Position numbers and translations under genes: made by a program. DNA of 64,000 nucleotides from Flavisolibacter nicotianae (GTDB taxonomy: Bacteria; Bacteroidota; Bacteroidia; Chitinophagales; Chitinophagaceae). This document shows, in pieces, positions 17,868-26,446 of the stretch (position 1 is its first letter; each line of letters starts with the position of its first letter). Location: NCBI RefSeq assembly GCF_003628535.1, contig NZ_RBCI01000001.1, positions 992,001-1,056,000 on the forward strand, read 5' to 3'. A model generated the notes under the pieces. The model worked only from the letters and a program-made list of their open reading frames with translations. It did no database searches and was not told the origin of the DNA.

Positions 17868-18572
17868 TTAGATGATTCTATCACTTTTGCTCAAGTTGTG
17901 TCTTGCACAAAGCAGCTGAATATTTTCTGTCTTAAGCGAAGTTCCTCCTTTGGAAAAGGGTAAAATATGGTCGAAGTGTAAATTATCGGTACTACCGCAT
18001 TCCACACATCTGCCTTTATCTCGTTTCCAGACTTCAAGTTTTACGGAAGTAGGAATCATTCTGTTATGGTCCAAATCTTTTAATTCCTCAACTCTTCTTT
18101 CCTTTTCAAGAATGGTTTTATCAGTGACATGCAATTTGAACTTAAAAACATTGCGATTGATATCCTTTTCTATCCATGCATCGACTAATTCAAATACACC
18201 ATTGTAAACCCAGATGCCATCTTTTATTTTTTCATAAACCTTTATCAACTCTGGACCTTGCAATCCTTTTTTAAACTTCTCTGCAGCCTCGAAAAATTTC
18301 CCGTTTTCAGTAAGTGCACCTTTGGGAGTTTGGTAAGGTTGATCCACAGACTTTGGATCGCGAGCAAGATTTCTTGGAACATCATGCCCTTCATAAACTA
18401 GAGTTTCTCCATTGTCTTCGACCATATCTGCGTACGGTGCTCCTTTGCGCAAAGACATTAGAATAACAGTTACTCCTCCTTTCAGTCGAAAGTTCATTCC
18501 CTTTTGTAGACTGACGCCTTCTTCCATACACATCTCAGCATGAGAAATAATATCACCTGGATAAATAGCCAT
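17868..18572 (-). CDS. HNH endonuclease, putative modification-dependent (SRA-like + HNH)
   Basis: A 234-residue protein. The N-terminal part (to about residue 150) contains VTVILMSLRKGAPYADMVED and ETLVYEGHDVP, resembling SRA-like modified-base-reading modules of McrA-type enzymes. The C-terminal part is a zinc-type HNH nuclease: CVECGSTDNLHFDHILPF, KTENIQLLC and RHN. The inferred role is restriction of DNA carrying modified bases. The gene start overlaps the stop of an XRE regulator by one base (TAATG), so the two are translationally coupled. AT-rich compared with the genes to its left. HNH confidence is high; the SRA reading is tentative. Confidence 0.8.
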   Translation of the reverse strand: MAIYPGDIISHAEMCMEEGVSLQKGMNFRLKGGVTVILMSLRKGAPYADMVEDNGETLVYEGHDVPRNLARDPKSVDQPYQTPKGALTENGKFFEAAEKFKKGLQGPELIKVYEKIKDGIWVYNGVFELVDAWIEKDINRNVFKFKLHVTDKTILEKERRVEELKDLDHNRMIPTSVKLEVWKRDKGRCVECGSTDNLHFDHILPFSKGGTSLKTENIQLLCARHNLSKSDRII

Positions 18573-18793
18573 TATTTCTTGAAACTTTTAGCATCAAAGA
18601 ACTCAGCGAAGGAAACTTCAAGAGCAGCAATAATCTTTTCCAGGATTTCTATAGAAATGTTGCGGCGACCGTTTTCAACATCCGTCATATACGTGCGATC
18701 CACTTCTGCTTTATTTGCTAGTGCTTCTTGGGAAAGTTCTAACTGGCGTCGTAGCTCTCTTATTCGTTGACCAACTTTTTCTTTGATATCCAT
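18572..18793 (-). CDS. XRE-family regulator, controller-protein-like
   Basis: A 73-residue helix-turn-helix protein, essentially one HTH_3 domain: GQRIRELRRQLELSQEALANKAEVDRTYMTDVENGRRNIS. The size and YMTDVENGRRNIS helix are typical of C proteins that time restriction-modification gene expression. It is encoded immediately upstream of, and overlaps by one base, the HNH nuclease gene. A GACTnnnAGTC-like site lies about 40 bp upstream of its start. It may also influence the divergent nuclease gene at 18888. Confidence 0.88.
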   Translation of the reverse strand: MDIKEKVGQRIRELRRQLELSQEALANKAEVDRTYMTDVENGRRNISIEILEKIIAALEVSFAEFFDAKSFKK

Positions 18794-18824
18794 TCAGGTC
18801 AAACATAGAGGGTTGTGGCTTTTA

Positions 18825-18843
18825 AGTCAACGGACTATAAGTG
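18825..18843. promoter_or_regulatory. Candidate C-box operator for the XRE regulator
   Basis: AGTC-AACG-GACT (18825-18836) overlaps GACT-ATA-AGTG (18833-18843). Controller proteins of restriction systems bind GACT/AGTC half-sites with such spacing; here one base of the last half-site differs. It lies between the divergent nuclease genes. Confidence 0.4.
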
Positions 18844-18887
18844 ACATAGCAAAATACTTTGCTTTATTTATCTTGTGTGCCGTTCCC

Positions 18888-19823
18888 ATGAATGCACTTT
18901 CGAGATACGTTCAAAAATTTAGCAAGCTTAGAGTTGACCGCTCCAAGGGAAAGCCTGCCCCACACAAGCCAATTCTGTTGTTATCAATAATTGAAGGGCT
19001 TACAAAAAATGAAATAGGAGAAAACAAAATTTACATCACTCCTGAACTGGTCGCAACCTTTAAAGACTATTGGCATCAATTGGTCTCTGATACAAGATTT
19101 ACCCCGAACTTTTCTTTGCCTTTTTACCACTTGAAAAGCGATGGCTTCTGGCATTTACAAACAACCGTAGGCCGTGAATTGCTTCTGACGAGCTCTCATT
19201 CTATCAAAAGTTTTTCGCAGCTCAAACAGGTGGTTGACTTCGCCTACTTCAACGAAGACTTGTTTGAACTACTAACAAACGCACATACACGGCAAATCCT
19301 GAAACAGACGCTCCTTGATGTATATTTTAATAGTGCCAGACTGGACGCTTCCCATCAGCTAATAGGAGCGATCATCGACCAAATCCTGCATGAGCCTTCT
19401 GTCGTTTACAAAACAAAAGCATCAACTTTCGATGAAGAAGAGGTCTTTGTCAGAAGTGGTGTATTCAAGAAAGAAATCCCAAAGATTTACAACTACACCT
19501 GTTCGATATCTGGCATGCGGATCATTACAGACCGCGACATTCAAATGATTGATGCCTGCCACATTGTTCCGTTTTCTGAGTCACACGATGATACCATTAA
19601 AAACGGTATTTCGCTTTGCCCAAATCTTCACCGGGCATTTGACCGGGGATTGATTTCTTTAGACGCTGAATACAGGGTGCTTGTCAAGCCTTTTACCGAA
19701 CAGGAGAACTTTTATTCGATTAAGCAGTTTGCAGGAAGGCAGATTTTGCTGCCAACCAACAAAAACTACTTCCCTGCAAAGGAGAATCTGGCTGCTCACC
19801 GGCTTAGACACAGCTTCATATAA
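18888..19823 (+). CDS. SBD-HNH type IV restriction endonuclease (ScoMcrA/SprMcrA-like)
   Basis: A 311-residue protein. The N-terminal domain has LRVDRSKGKPAPHKPILLLSI, an ITPELVATFKDYW segment and LPFYHLKSDGFWHL, the pattern of the DNA sulfur-binding domain of ScoMcrA-type enzymes that recognise phosphorothioate DNA. The C-terminal part is HNH_2: CSISGM, DACHIVPF and NGISLCPNLHRAFDRGLI. The inferred role is cleavage of phosphorothioated foreign DNA. The ATG at 18888 is preferred; the frame opens at 18783 but would add a hydrophobic stretch that overlaps the operator. Divergent from the XRE/HNH pair. Confidence 0.82.
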   Translation: MNALSRYVQKFSKLRVDRSKGKPAPHKPILLLSIIEGLTKNEIGENKIYITPELVATFKDYWHQLVSDTRFTPNFSLPFYHLKSDGFWHLQTTVGRELLLTSSHSIKSFSQLKQVVDFAYFNEDLFELLTNAHTRQILKQTLLDVYFNSARLDASHQLIGAIIDQILHEPSVVYKTKASTFDEEEVFVRSGVFKKEIPKIYNYTCSISGMRIITDRDIQMIDACHIVPFSESHDDTIKNGISLCPNLHRAFDRGLISLDAEYRVLVKPFTEQENFYSIKQFAGRQILLPTNKNYFPAKENLAAHRLRHSFI

Positions 19824-19855
19824 TGTAGAATCATTTTTTGAAGTGTGCCAAGATG

Positions 19856-19878
19856 GACCTGAGACACAGTCTCAGGTC
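19856..19878. repeat. 10-bp perfect inverted repeat
   Basis: GACCTGAGAC-ACA-GTCTCAGGTC, just behind the SBD-HNH stop. No T-run follows on either strand, so a simple terminator is doubtful. Confidence 0.8.
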
Positions 19879-19944
19879 AGCAATTATAAAATTTGAAGAA
19901 CTCTACGGGTAGCGGGGGACGGAGTGGTGCCAGGCACCGGTCTT

Positions 19945-19991
19945 ATTGTTGGTGAGCCTGTGCCCAGGAATTAAACCTCAACACCAACAAT
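19945..19991. repeat. 10-bp inverted repeat with 27-bp spacer
   Basis: ATTGTTGGTG (19945-19954) and CACCAACAAT (19982-19991) are perfect reverse complements between two convergent defence genes. A GGTGCC-AG-GCACC palindrome lies just before. Confidence 0.75.
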
Positions 19992-20086
19992 GACAATAGA
20001 TGAATGAGGGTAAACCACTAGCTGGTACGGGTTCTCGAAATTTATAAAACAATATTTAATAGCACTTTGGCATAGTTGAAAGTTTC

Positions 20087-20935
20087 CTATCTCACTAATA
20101 ACTTATGCTTGATACTTTCTTCTTCAATCCAATATTCAGGAATTAACTTTTCTAGCAATTCGACTGCTTCTATTGAAAATAAGGAATAATCAATCTTTGT
20201 TTTCCAATCACTTTTTACTTTTGACAACTTTATTGGTTCTTCTGGAATAAGTAATTGAATAGAGGGAAATAAATTTTTCTTGATGTCTTGGTAAATCTCA
20301 ATACCTCGATTATCCCAGTCACACAGATAGTAGAATGACACCTTAGGCTCAGGAACAAACTTTAGCTTCGCTGTATTCCTGCCACCTGCAAACCAAAGCT
20401 CGATATCATCCAGTCTTGGCTTTCTTAACTGGTTATCATTCTCACAAAGAACAACAATTTTAGGTATTTTATTTTTGCAGTGTAATACATGTAGATATTG
20501 TTGGTCGTGTTCATCAATTGGCAAGGTTTCTACATCTAAAATCTTTAATACTGCTTCATACAACTTAGTGCCCCTCTTGAGATATTTAGCATCATCAAAA
20601 TATAGAGTAGAAATCTCTTTCATACTTTGTGAATCCAATAATATCGCCCCCTTATTCAACTCAATCTTCACTAGTGCTATTAAATCTGTTTCATTGAAAT
20701 TGGTGTCCTGTAAGCTATACTTACTTATTAAATCCTGAAATTGTTTATAATTTCTAAGTAATGTACCAGAATAATAGCCGTCAAAAAGGTTAGTCTTGAA
20801 TACTCTACTCTTATTAGAATAGACTATATATTCCATTTCCAACATTCTCTTAGCGAGAGGGATATCCATTATTTCTTTTGAAGTTTCACCCTTCTCGAAT
20901 AACTCATTTAAGAGTTTTATCGACTTCCAGTTCAT
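20087..20935 (-). CDS. jetD: JetD-like Toprim nuclease subunit (Wadjet/MksG-type, DUF2220)
   Basis: A 282-residue protein, last gene of a four-gene overlapping operon. The C-terminal half is a Toprim fold: catalytic Glu165 (IVVLCENDNQL), a GG turn (WFAGGRNTAKLKF) and the DxD pair Asp206/Asp208 (YYLCDWDNRGIEIY), the layout of JetD/DUF2220 nucleases related to topoisomerase VI A. In Wadjet, JetD cleaves plasmid DNA compacted by JetABC. It is clearly shorter than typical JetD (about 380-450 aa), so the N-terminal arm is reduced. Its start lies 32 bp inside the jetC-like gene. Confidence 0.82.
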   Translation of the reverse strand: MNWKSIKLLNELFEKGETSKEIMDIPLAKRMLEMEYIVYSNKSRVFKTNLFDGYYSGTLLRNYKQFQDLISKYSLQDTNFNETDLIALVKIELNKGAILLDSQSMKEISTLYFDDAKYLKRGTKLYEAVLKILDVETLPIDEHDQQYLHVLHCKNKIPKIVVLCENDNQLRKPRLDDIELWFAGGRNTAKLKFVPEPKVSFYYLCDWDNRGIEIYQDIKKNLFPSIQLLIPEEPIKLSKVKSDWKTKIDYSLFSIEAVELLEKLIPEYWIEEESIKHKLLVR

Positions 20936-23900
20936 TTTGTTCCTGCTTATACTGCGTTAACTCAACTTTTCTGTATTTCGTCTTAAAGAAACTCATGGGA
21001 GTATAGTTACGTTCTTTATCCTCCTTTCCTCTAACTAGCATGTGTAAGTACCATTCCTCATCATTATAGGAGCCAAAGGGTTTTGGTGTCATTGTTATTA
21101 ACTGATATCCAAACTGCTTCGATATCTCTGGAAAAATATTAAAGTTGGTGTCATCAATATTTGACAACTCTTCAATTATTATGAACTTAACTCCCTGGTT
21201 TTTTTCTTGATGTTTCTGGACAATTGACAACCTACCAATACAGAGTAAGGCTAAAGCAGTGTATGCTTGTCCCCCACTACCTGAATTTGACTTACCTTTT
21301 TCGTCCTCCATCATTACCTTAAGTTTGAAATAAAACTTAGGATTTAATAACTCAGACGGCTCTGCATTTACAGAATGATAAAATGTACGTGCAATATTTT
21401 TTATTAAGTTTTCTGGGGTATTCCCATTCTCAGGCAAGTTCTCCGGTAATGTAAATAAGTCAGGACCTAGCTTTTGAACCCTAGCCTTCTCCTTCATTTT
21501 TTCAATCCAGTCAATATTTATATCTTTTCTTGGTTCAAATTCAATTCTAAACTGAAAAAGATTACTTACTTTATTTTTCTGAAAAAAGAAGTTTAGCCGC
21601 CTTACTGTTTCTTCATTCTCTTTATACTGCTTTTCAACAAGACTAAAAACTTCAGTCAAAATTTTCAACTGCAAATCGCCTAAGGTGATAAGTGTATCAT
21701 TAAGCTGTTTCAACTCTTGTGTTAAGCCTTCAACTCCAATCTTACCACAAAGAATATCAACTAACGTTTGAAAGCTATAAGTAGGAAGGCCATTTGCCAA
21801 GTAGATTTCTGGATTATTATTTACTTGCTTAGTTTCATCAAATAGTTCACATACAGTTGTAAACTCCCTTTCATAACTCCTTTGAGCAATATCATACTGC
21901 TCATTTAAAGTGGAAATAATATCTTCTGTAATATTACCTAAGGAAAGTAATGAATCAAACATCAAATCAGTTTGCTCTTCTAACTCAGATTTAGATTGAT
22001 TGAATGATTTTTCAGCACTAGACTTGTTTATACTTAAAACTTTGTCCTTCTCTTTACATACCTGATAAATCCGGTCTAATTCATCTTTCTTTTTTCTGAT
22101 TGAGTTTCTAGCTTTATTAATTGTATCCAAGTCCTTAGATAAATCATCCCTTAAATCGATAAGTTGATTCTTACTTAAAAAGGAAATATCACTTTTTTGA
22201 AGTTCAATTGGATTAAGCAGTTCCCCTCGGATGTCTCTAAGCTCAACATAGATATTTGCAGACACTCTATCATTCTGCTTATACTCATTTTCCAAAGTAG
22301 CATTGTTACCAATAGCCTTTGTTATGTACCCATCTAACTTATCTGCTTCCTTTTTTATAGATTCTATTCTCTCAAAGGAATCAAAGCTTCGTTCAATAAA
22401 GTCTAAATTCTCTTCTGTAAGAAGCTTATTAACTTCAAAAGCTTCTATATTATCTCTGTTACAATATACTTCACAATATTCCTGGTTGTAGCCTAAATTC
22501 AGCAACTCTTGATTAAGTCTTTTTATATCCTCTTTTTCTTGTTTAAGCTCACCTACTTCTGCAACTACATTATCCCTATTGTTTTCCAAAGCTTGCTTTA
22601 GCTTATCCTTATCACTAAAGATTTGTTTTTGAACAAGTGGGATATACTCACATAAGTCTCCTAGCATAACCCATACTCCCTGACCTTCTCTTTCAAAAGA
22701 ATTCAACAAGAACTTAGGGTTCAGAGTAAACCTTAATCCTTTATTTGGGGAAACACGACTTATAAAGACATCTTTAAATGCCATCAAGATGCTTTCCTGC
22801 TCAATACTCAAAGAGCTACCTTCACTGATTGCCCAATTGAAAAACGAATCTTTATTGCCCTCGTCATATAACTTCAAGAGTTCATCATGAGACTCTAAAA
22901 GCCTATCAATCTCTTGTAACCTGGCATTATAAAACTCATAGGCACTAGTATAATCATTTGCCCACATGGAACTTTGGAACTTCCTGTAAAGAGTACAGGC
23001 TTTTAGTTTTGAGAGCCTCCTCTTTCGGTCTTTCATTTCTTCTTGATGTTCAAAAGCAGCATTTATTTGTTCAACTGTTTTATACTTATAAACAGTTGGC
23101 TGTAACATTTGCAGTCTTTCAACTTCACTCCTTAAGTTTTGTAGCTTCTTCTTTTGGGCATCAATATGTTGAGCATCGGATTCAGCTTTCTGCTCATCAA
23201 GTATATCTTTTATCCGTTGACAAGTTTCTTTCTGCTCTATTAGCTTTGAATAATACAATTGGCTTTGTAATTCATATTCAGCTGTAGAATTTTTGAAATC
23301 ACTAGCAGCCTTTTCCATCTTTGCATTATTCTCGTTATAGGCCTTTAAACTTTCGGTATAAAGGTTGAAATGAAAATGAGCTTTTTTAGTCAGGTGCTCA
23401 CCCTTTGATTTCAAATAAAAGTTATACGTATCTTTTAAATGTGATAGCTGTTTTTGCTTTCTTTCTAAGGTTTTAATTTCTAAATCAGCTTTATGAAAGT
23501 TCCGTATGTGCTGGTTTAAAACTTCTTTTTGTAGGTCAAATGATGTTTTAATATCGTCATTATCTTCAAACAAAAAGTCTTGTAAACTTTTGGACTTATT
23601 TACATCCAACGTTTTAGCCCTAGAAAAGGATTGTAACACCTTAGCAAAAGATTTAAAATTGTTCTCTTTTGTTAAGTCAATGGGTAGAATTTGATTCTTA
23701 TATAGAAGGTCAAAGTATTCATTTATCTGGTCCCTCTGATAAAAGTCCTTAAGGAAAAGATTGTAGTTTTTGTTTAAGGCTCTCTTTAACTCAGCCAAGT
23801 CATAAATATGCAGATTATCAGCAAGAAAGTCAGAATAAGATAATATTTGCTGAAAAGGTCTTAATGGCACTTTTTTATTCTCAAAGTCATCCCCCGCCTG

Positions 23901-24254
23901 GATTATAAAAGGTCTTACGGGCAACCTTGAACTTTTAGGAATAAACACACCAATAGTAATAAAGGAAGATTCAGACTTCTGTATGTTTATGAAGCAATAA
24001 GCATGATTTATCCACTCCTTATCTAAGGGAATACTTTCTATTCTTCTTTTATCCTTATCTAATCCTTCTGTCCCCGGTTTCCATTCATCTCTTAAGGGTA
24101 TAAATACTAATTGCAGTAAATCGGCTATTATAGACTTACCTAATCCGTTATTCCCAGTAAAGTCAGTCCTAACAGAATGCAAAAGGAAGTCAACATTGTC
24201 ATGCTGACGAACACCAACAGTTGATATTGAATATATTTTAGGGTAACTACTCAT
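20904..24254 (-). CDS. jetC: JetC-like SMC/MukB-type ATPase
   Basis: A 1116-residue SMC-like protein. Walker A is GNNGLGKS (34-41). Long coiled-coil segments follow (about 230-420 and 600-940) with a central hinge-like break. The ABC signature region is SGSGGQ (991-996), and Walker B is FIIIEE (1024-1029) followed by a MukB-like LSNIDD D-loop and QLITMTP. The Walker B acidic pair is Glu-Glu rather than Asp-Glu. It would be the DNA-loop-extruding motor of a Wadjet complex. It overlaps the preceding gene by 4 bp (ATGA). Strongly AT-rich, unlike the genes outside the island. Confidence 0.87.
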   Translation of the reverse strand: MSSYPKIYSISTVGVRQHDNVDFLLHSVRTDFTGNNGLGKSIIADLLQLVFIPLRDEWKPGTEGLDKDKRRIESIPLDKEWINHAYCFINIQKSESSFITIGVFIPKSSRLPVRPFIIQAGDDFENKKVPLRPFQQILSYSDFLADNLHIYDLAELKRALNKNYNLFLKDFYQRDQINEYFDLLYKNQILPIDLTKENNFKSFAKVLQSFSRAKTLDVNKSKSLQDFLFEDNDDIKTSFDLQKEVLNQHIRNFHKADLEIKTLERKQKQLSHLKDTYNFYLKSKGEHLTKKAHFHFNLYTESLKAYNENNAKMEKAASDFKNSTAEYELQSQLYYSKLIEQKETCQRIKDILDEQKAESDAQHIDAQKKKLQNLRSEVERLQMLQPTVYKYKTVEQINAAFEHQEEMKDRKRRLSKLKACTLYRKFQSSMWANDYTSAYEFYNARLQEIDRLLESHDELLKLYDEGNKDSFFNWAISEGSSLSIEQESILMAFKDVFISRVSPNKGLRFTLNPKFLLNSFEREGQGVWVMLGDLCEYIPLVQKQIFSDKDKLKQALENNRDNVVAEVGELKQEKEDIKRLNQELLNLGYNQEYCEVYCNRDNIEAFEVNKLLTEENLDFIERSFDSFERIESIKKEADKLDGYITKAIGNNATLENEYKQNDRVSANIYVELRDIRGELLNPIELQKSDISFLSKNQLIDLRDDLSKDLDTINKARNSIRKKKDELDRIYQVCKEKDKVLSINKSSAEKSFNQSKSELEEQTDLMFDSLLSLGNITEDIISTLNEQYDIAQRSYEREFTTVCELFDETKQVNNNPEIYLANGLPTYSFQTLVDILCGKIGVEGLTQELKQLNDTLITLGDLQLKILTEVFSLVEKQYKENEETVRRLNFFFQKNKVSNLFQFRIEFEPRKDINIDWIEKMKEKARVQKLGPDLFTLPENLPENGNTPENLIKNIARTFYHSVNAEPSELLNPKFYFKLKVMMEDEKGKSNSGSGGQAYTALALLCIGRLSIVQKHQEKNQGVKFIIIEELSNIDDTNFNIFPEISKQFGYQLITMTPKPFGSYNDEEWYLHMLVRGKEDKERNYTPMSFFKTKYRKVELTQYKQEQNELEVDKTLK

Positions 24255-24904
24255 TTTTTTAAATATTCTTCTATTGTATCAACATTCTTAATAACATCAC
24301 TATATAGTTTGCTTATTCTCTCAATACTCGGCATTATTTCAAACCGCATTTCATCATTATCTTTAATTACTATCCAGCCTAACTTTTCGAAATCATTTAA
24401 GGCCCTCTTGACCTTGTCTTTTACTGCTAGTTCCTCATTTGGTGTATAATTAGGCTTGACCTTACCATAAAGCAGATTTTGCCAGAGTTCTCTCTGTTCA
24501 CTTTCCTTAAAGATTTGTTCAAGCTCCTGCCATTCAAACTCTTTAGCTTCAAAGAATTTCTCTTTGTATAGGTTAAGCATTAGAATAAGAAAAATAACTT
24601 TTTCATCTTCTAGCTCTTTACTTCTGTTATCCTTACCAAACTTGCCTTTGCTATCTTCTGGAAACTCTAAATAATAAAACCGTTCATTATCACTTGAGTC
24701 TTTTGCCAAGTTCATCCCAAAGAAATCACGATAATACTCCCTTAATCCTTTATCATAATATTCATCGATAAAAGAAAACAACCTAGTATCACTACCATAA
24801 TCTTGGATATGCCGACCTTGCTTTAAAACAATATCAGTATCTGCAAAGTACCTTCTTGCCGATTCAGAGCTTAAGAAGGAGTAGACTGTAACTTCATTCT
24901 CCAT
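24251..24904 (-). CDS. jetB: JetB-like (MukE/KITE-type) subunit
   Basis: A 217-residue protein. Near the N-terminus it has VLKQGRHIQDY, matching the GRHI motif typical of MukE/MksE/JetB, followed by an aromatic-acidic stretch (LFSFIDEYYDKGLREYYRDFFGMNL) and a C-terminal winged-helix-like part (KDKVKRALNDFEKLGWIVI). As a KITE dimer it would bridge the kleisin and SMC heads. It starts 34 bp inside the jetA-like gene and overlaps the SMC gene by 4 bp. Assignment rests on the motif plus operon position. Confidence 0.78.
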   Translation of the reverse strand: MENEVTVYSFLSSESARRYFADTDIVLKQGRHIQDYGSDTRLFSFIDEYYDKGLREYYRDFFGMNLAKDSSDNERFYYLEFPEDSKGKFGKDNRSKELEDEKVIFLILMLNLYKEKFFEAKEFEWQELEQIFKESEQRELWQNLLYGKVKPNYTPNEELAVKDKVKRALNDFEKLGWIVIKDNDEMRFEIMPSIERISKLYSDVIKNVDTIEEYLKK

Positions 24905-26226
24905 AAAGCAATATTATACAGGGTCTTTTCAACCTTTTCTTTTTGAATTGAAATGCTTTTATTATTAGAATTATTGTAAGACTCAATTAAACCAAAGCAA
25001 ACTTGTATTGGTACTTCCAAGTTCTTCTCCTGAGATAAAATCTTATCAAACCATAGGTCAAAATCCACTTCAACACCACTTTCTATCTCCTGGCTAATTT
25101 TGTCTATCCATTTTGCAGTTGATTCCTGAACTTCTAACATTTTCAAGCCTTTTTCTCGTTCCATCTCCTCATACTCTTTATCAACTACATTCTTCTCTGG
25201 CTCAGATTTAGAATAAAATTGAAAATCTATATTTGGAACTGCTAAAAACTTTGTTGGTATAAAAGGCAACAACTTTTTAGGAAAAACTTGATGAATACTT
25301 ATCTCGCCTTTGTCTACCGTGCTTGTTCTCAGCATAATCAGCAATAGCTTTTCAATATTTATTTTGAAGTATTGCTTATGTTTTAGAGTATCTAATAAGT
25401 TCCTTAACCTTTTAGATGCTAACTGTATTTTATGATTGATAGCTATAATCCTTCTATCAATACTTTGAAAAAAGAATTCTATCTCATTTTGCATCCGGCA
25501 AAACTCCAAGTAGGCCTCCTCTTCAAACAAGAATTTGTCCTTAGACGACTTTATTTTATTGAGAGTGTCGTTCTTATGATCAATTGTATTAATCAAGCCA
25601 GAAGTTTGATTTTCTAATTCTTTAAAGATTTCCAGAAATGAGTTTATTAATTCCTTTGGATTTTCAACGTCAGGCTTTAGCAGCGTTCTTAAGTCATTTA
25701 GTCTCAGCTCAATGGAGGTTTGCAGCAATTCTGTATGTGCCAGTATCTCGTTCCTTGCTGGGCGAAAGTTATTATCAAACCAGTATTTTAAATTATCTAT
25801 ATTCTCAAGGTCACCATCATGAAGTGGTAATGTCCTCTTAAAAACGTGATATAGTTCCAGCTTTTTAAGTTCTGGCTGCACTTGGGTAAGTACTAATTTA
25901 CAGAATTCCTTGGCATATACTGTGAGATGTATTTGATACTTATTTCCAATCCTTTCGGTGATGAAAAAATAGCTACTTAGCTTACGGGAAAGGTTTTCCT
26001 TATTCTTTTCAGTTTCTATCTTTAGAAAATCTACAATTTCATCAATTGTATCATTCAAATCCTTTTGCTCGAAATCCTCATTTATGTAATTCTTTTCTAC
26101 CTTTCTATATAACCAAACAATCAATAGTAAAGATTCTTTGTTTTGAGGTAAGAGGTCTGAATAGCTTTTTGATAATGAAATTAATAACTCGTTTTGCAAA
26201 GCAGTAGCAGTTGGTTTATATATCAA
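24871..26226 (-). CDS. jetA: JetA-like (MukF-type kleisin) subunit
   Basis: A 451-residue, mostly helical protein, first gene of the SMC operon. The N-terminal 110 residues look like a winged-helix dimerisation domain; long helices follow (about 175-290), then a C-terminal helical domain after an acidic linker (EKNVVDKEYEEMEREKG). This fits the MukF/MksF/JetA kleisin family by size, order and predicted helicity, not by a single motif. The start is uncertain: TTG at 26226 is the first usable codon after an in-frame stop at 26230-26232, and no early ATG exists. AT-rich. Confidence 0.72.
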   Translation of the reverse strand: MIYKPTATALQNELLISLSKSYSDLLPQNKESLLLIVWLYRKVEKNYINEDFEQKDLNDTIDEIVDFLKIETEKNKENLSRKLSSYFFITERIGNKYQIHLTVYAKEFCKLVLTQVQPELKKLELYHVFKRTLPLHDGDLENIDNLKYWFDNNFRPARNEILAHTELLQTSIELRLNDLRTLLKPDVENPKELINSFLEIFKELENQTSGLINTIDHKNDTLNKIKSSKDKFLFEEEAYLEFCRMQNEIEFFFQSIDRRIIAINHKIQLASKRLRNLLDTLKHKQYFKINIEKLLLIMLRTSTVDKGEISIHQVFPKKLLPFIPTKFLAVPNIDFQFYSKSEPEKNVVDKEYEEMEREKGLKMLEVQESTAKWIDKISQEIESGVEVDFDLWFDKILSQEKNLEVPIQVCFGLIESYNNSNNKSISIQKEKVEKTLYNIALWRMKLQSTPS

Positions 26227-26446
26227 TAGTCAAAATAAGCTTAACTTGTTAGAAATGACTTGCTTATATAGAAGAAGATGACAAGTACAAACTGAAAATA
26301 AGAAAAGGTTTAATCATTTCCCATAAACGCAAAAGAAAGAATTCTTCGGCAAAAGAGTGTTGTTATGTTCAAATATTTTGTGCGTACTCCTAAATATTGG
26401 ACGGTTAAGAATTTAAGTAGAATACTTCAATTCAACAACTGTCATA

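Noticed and set aside
20904-24254. Rad50/SbcC- or RecN-type repair ATPase
   Set aside because: Operon order with kleisin-, MukE- and Toprim-like genes and a MukB-like C-terminal motif fit JetC better.
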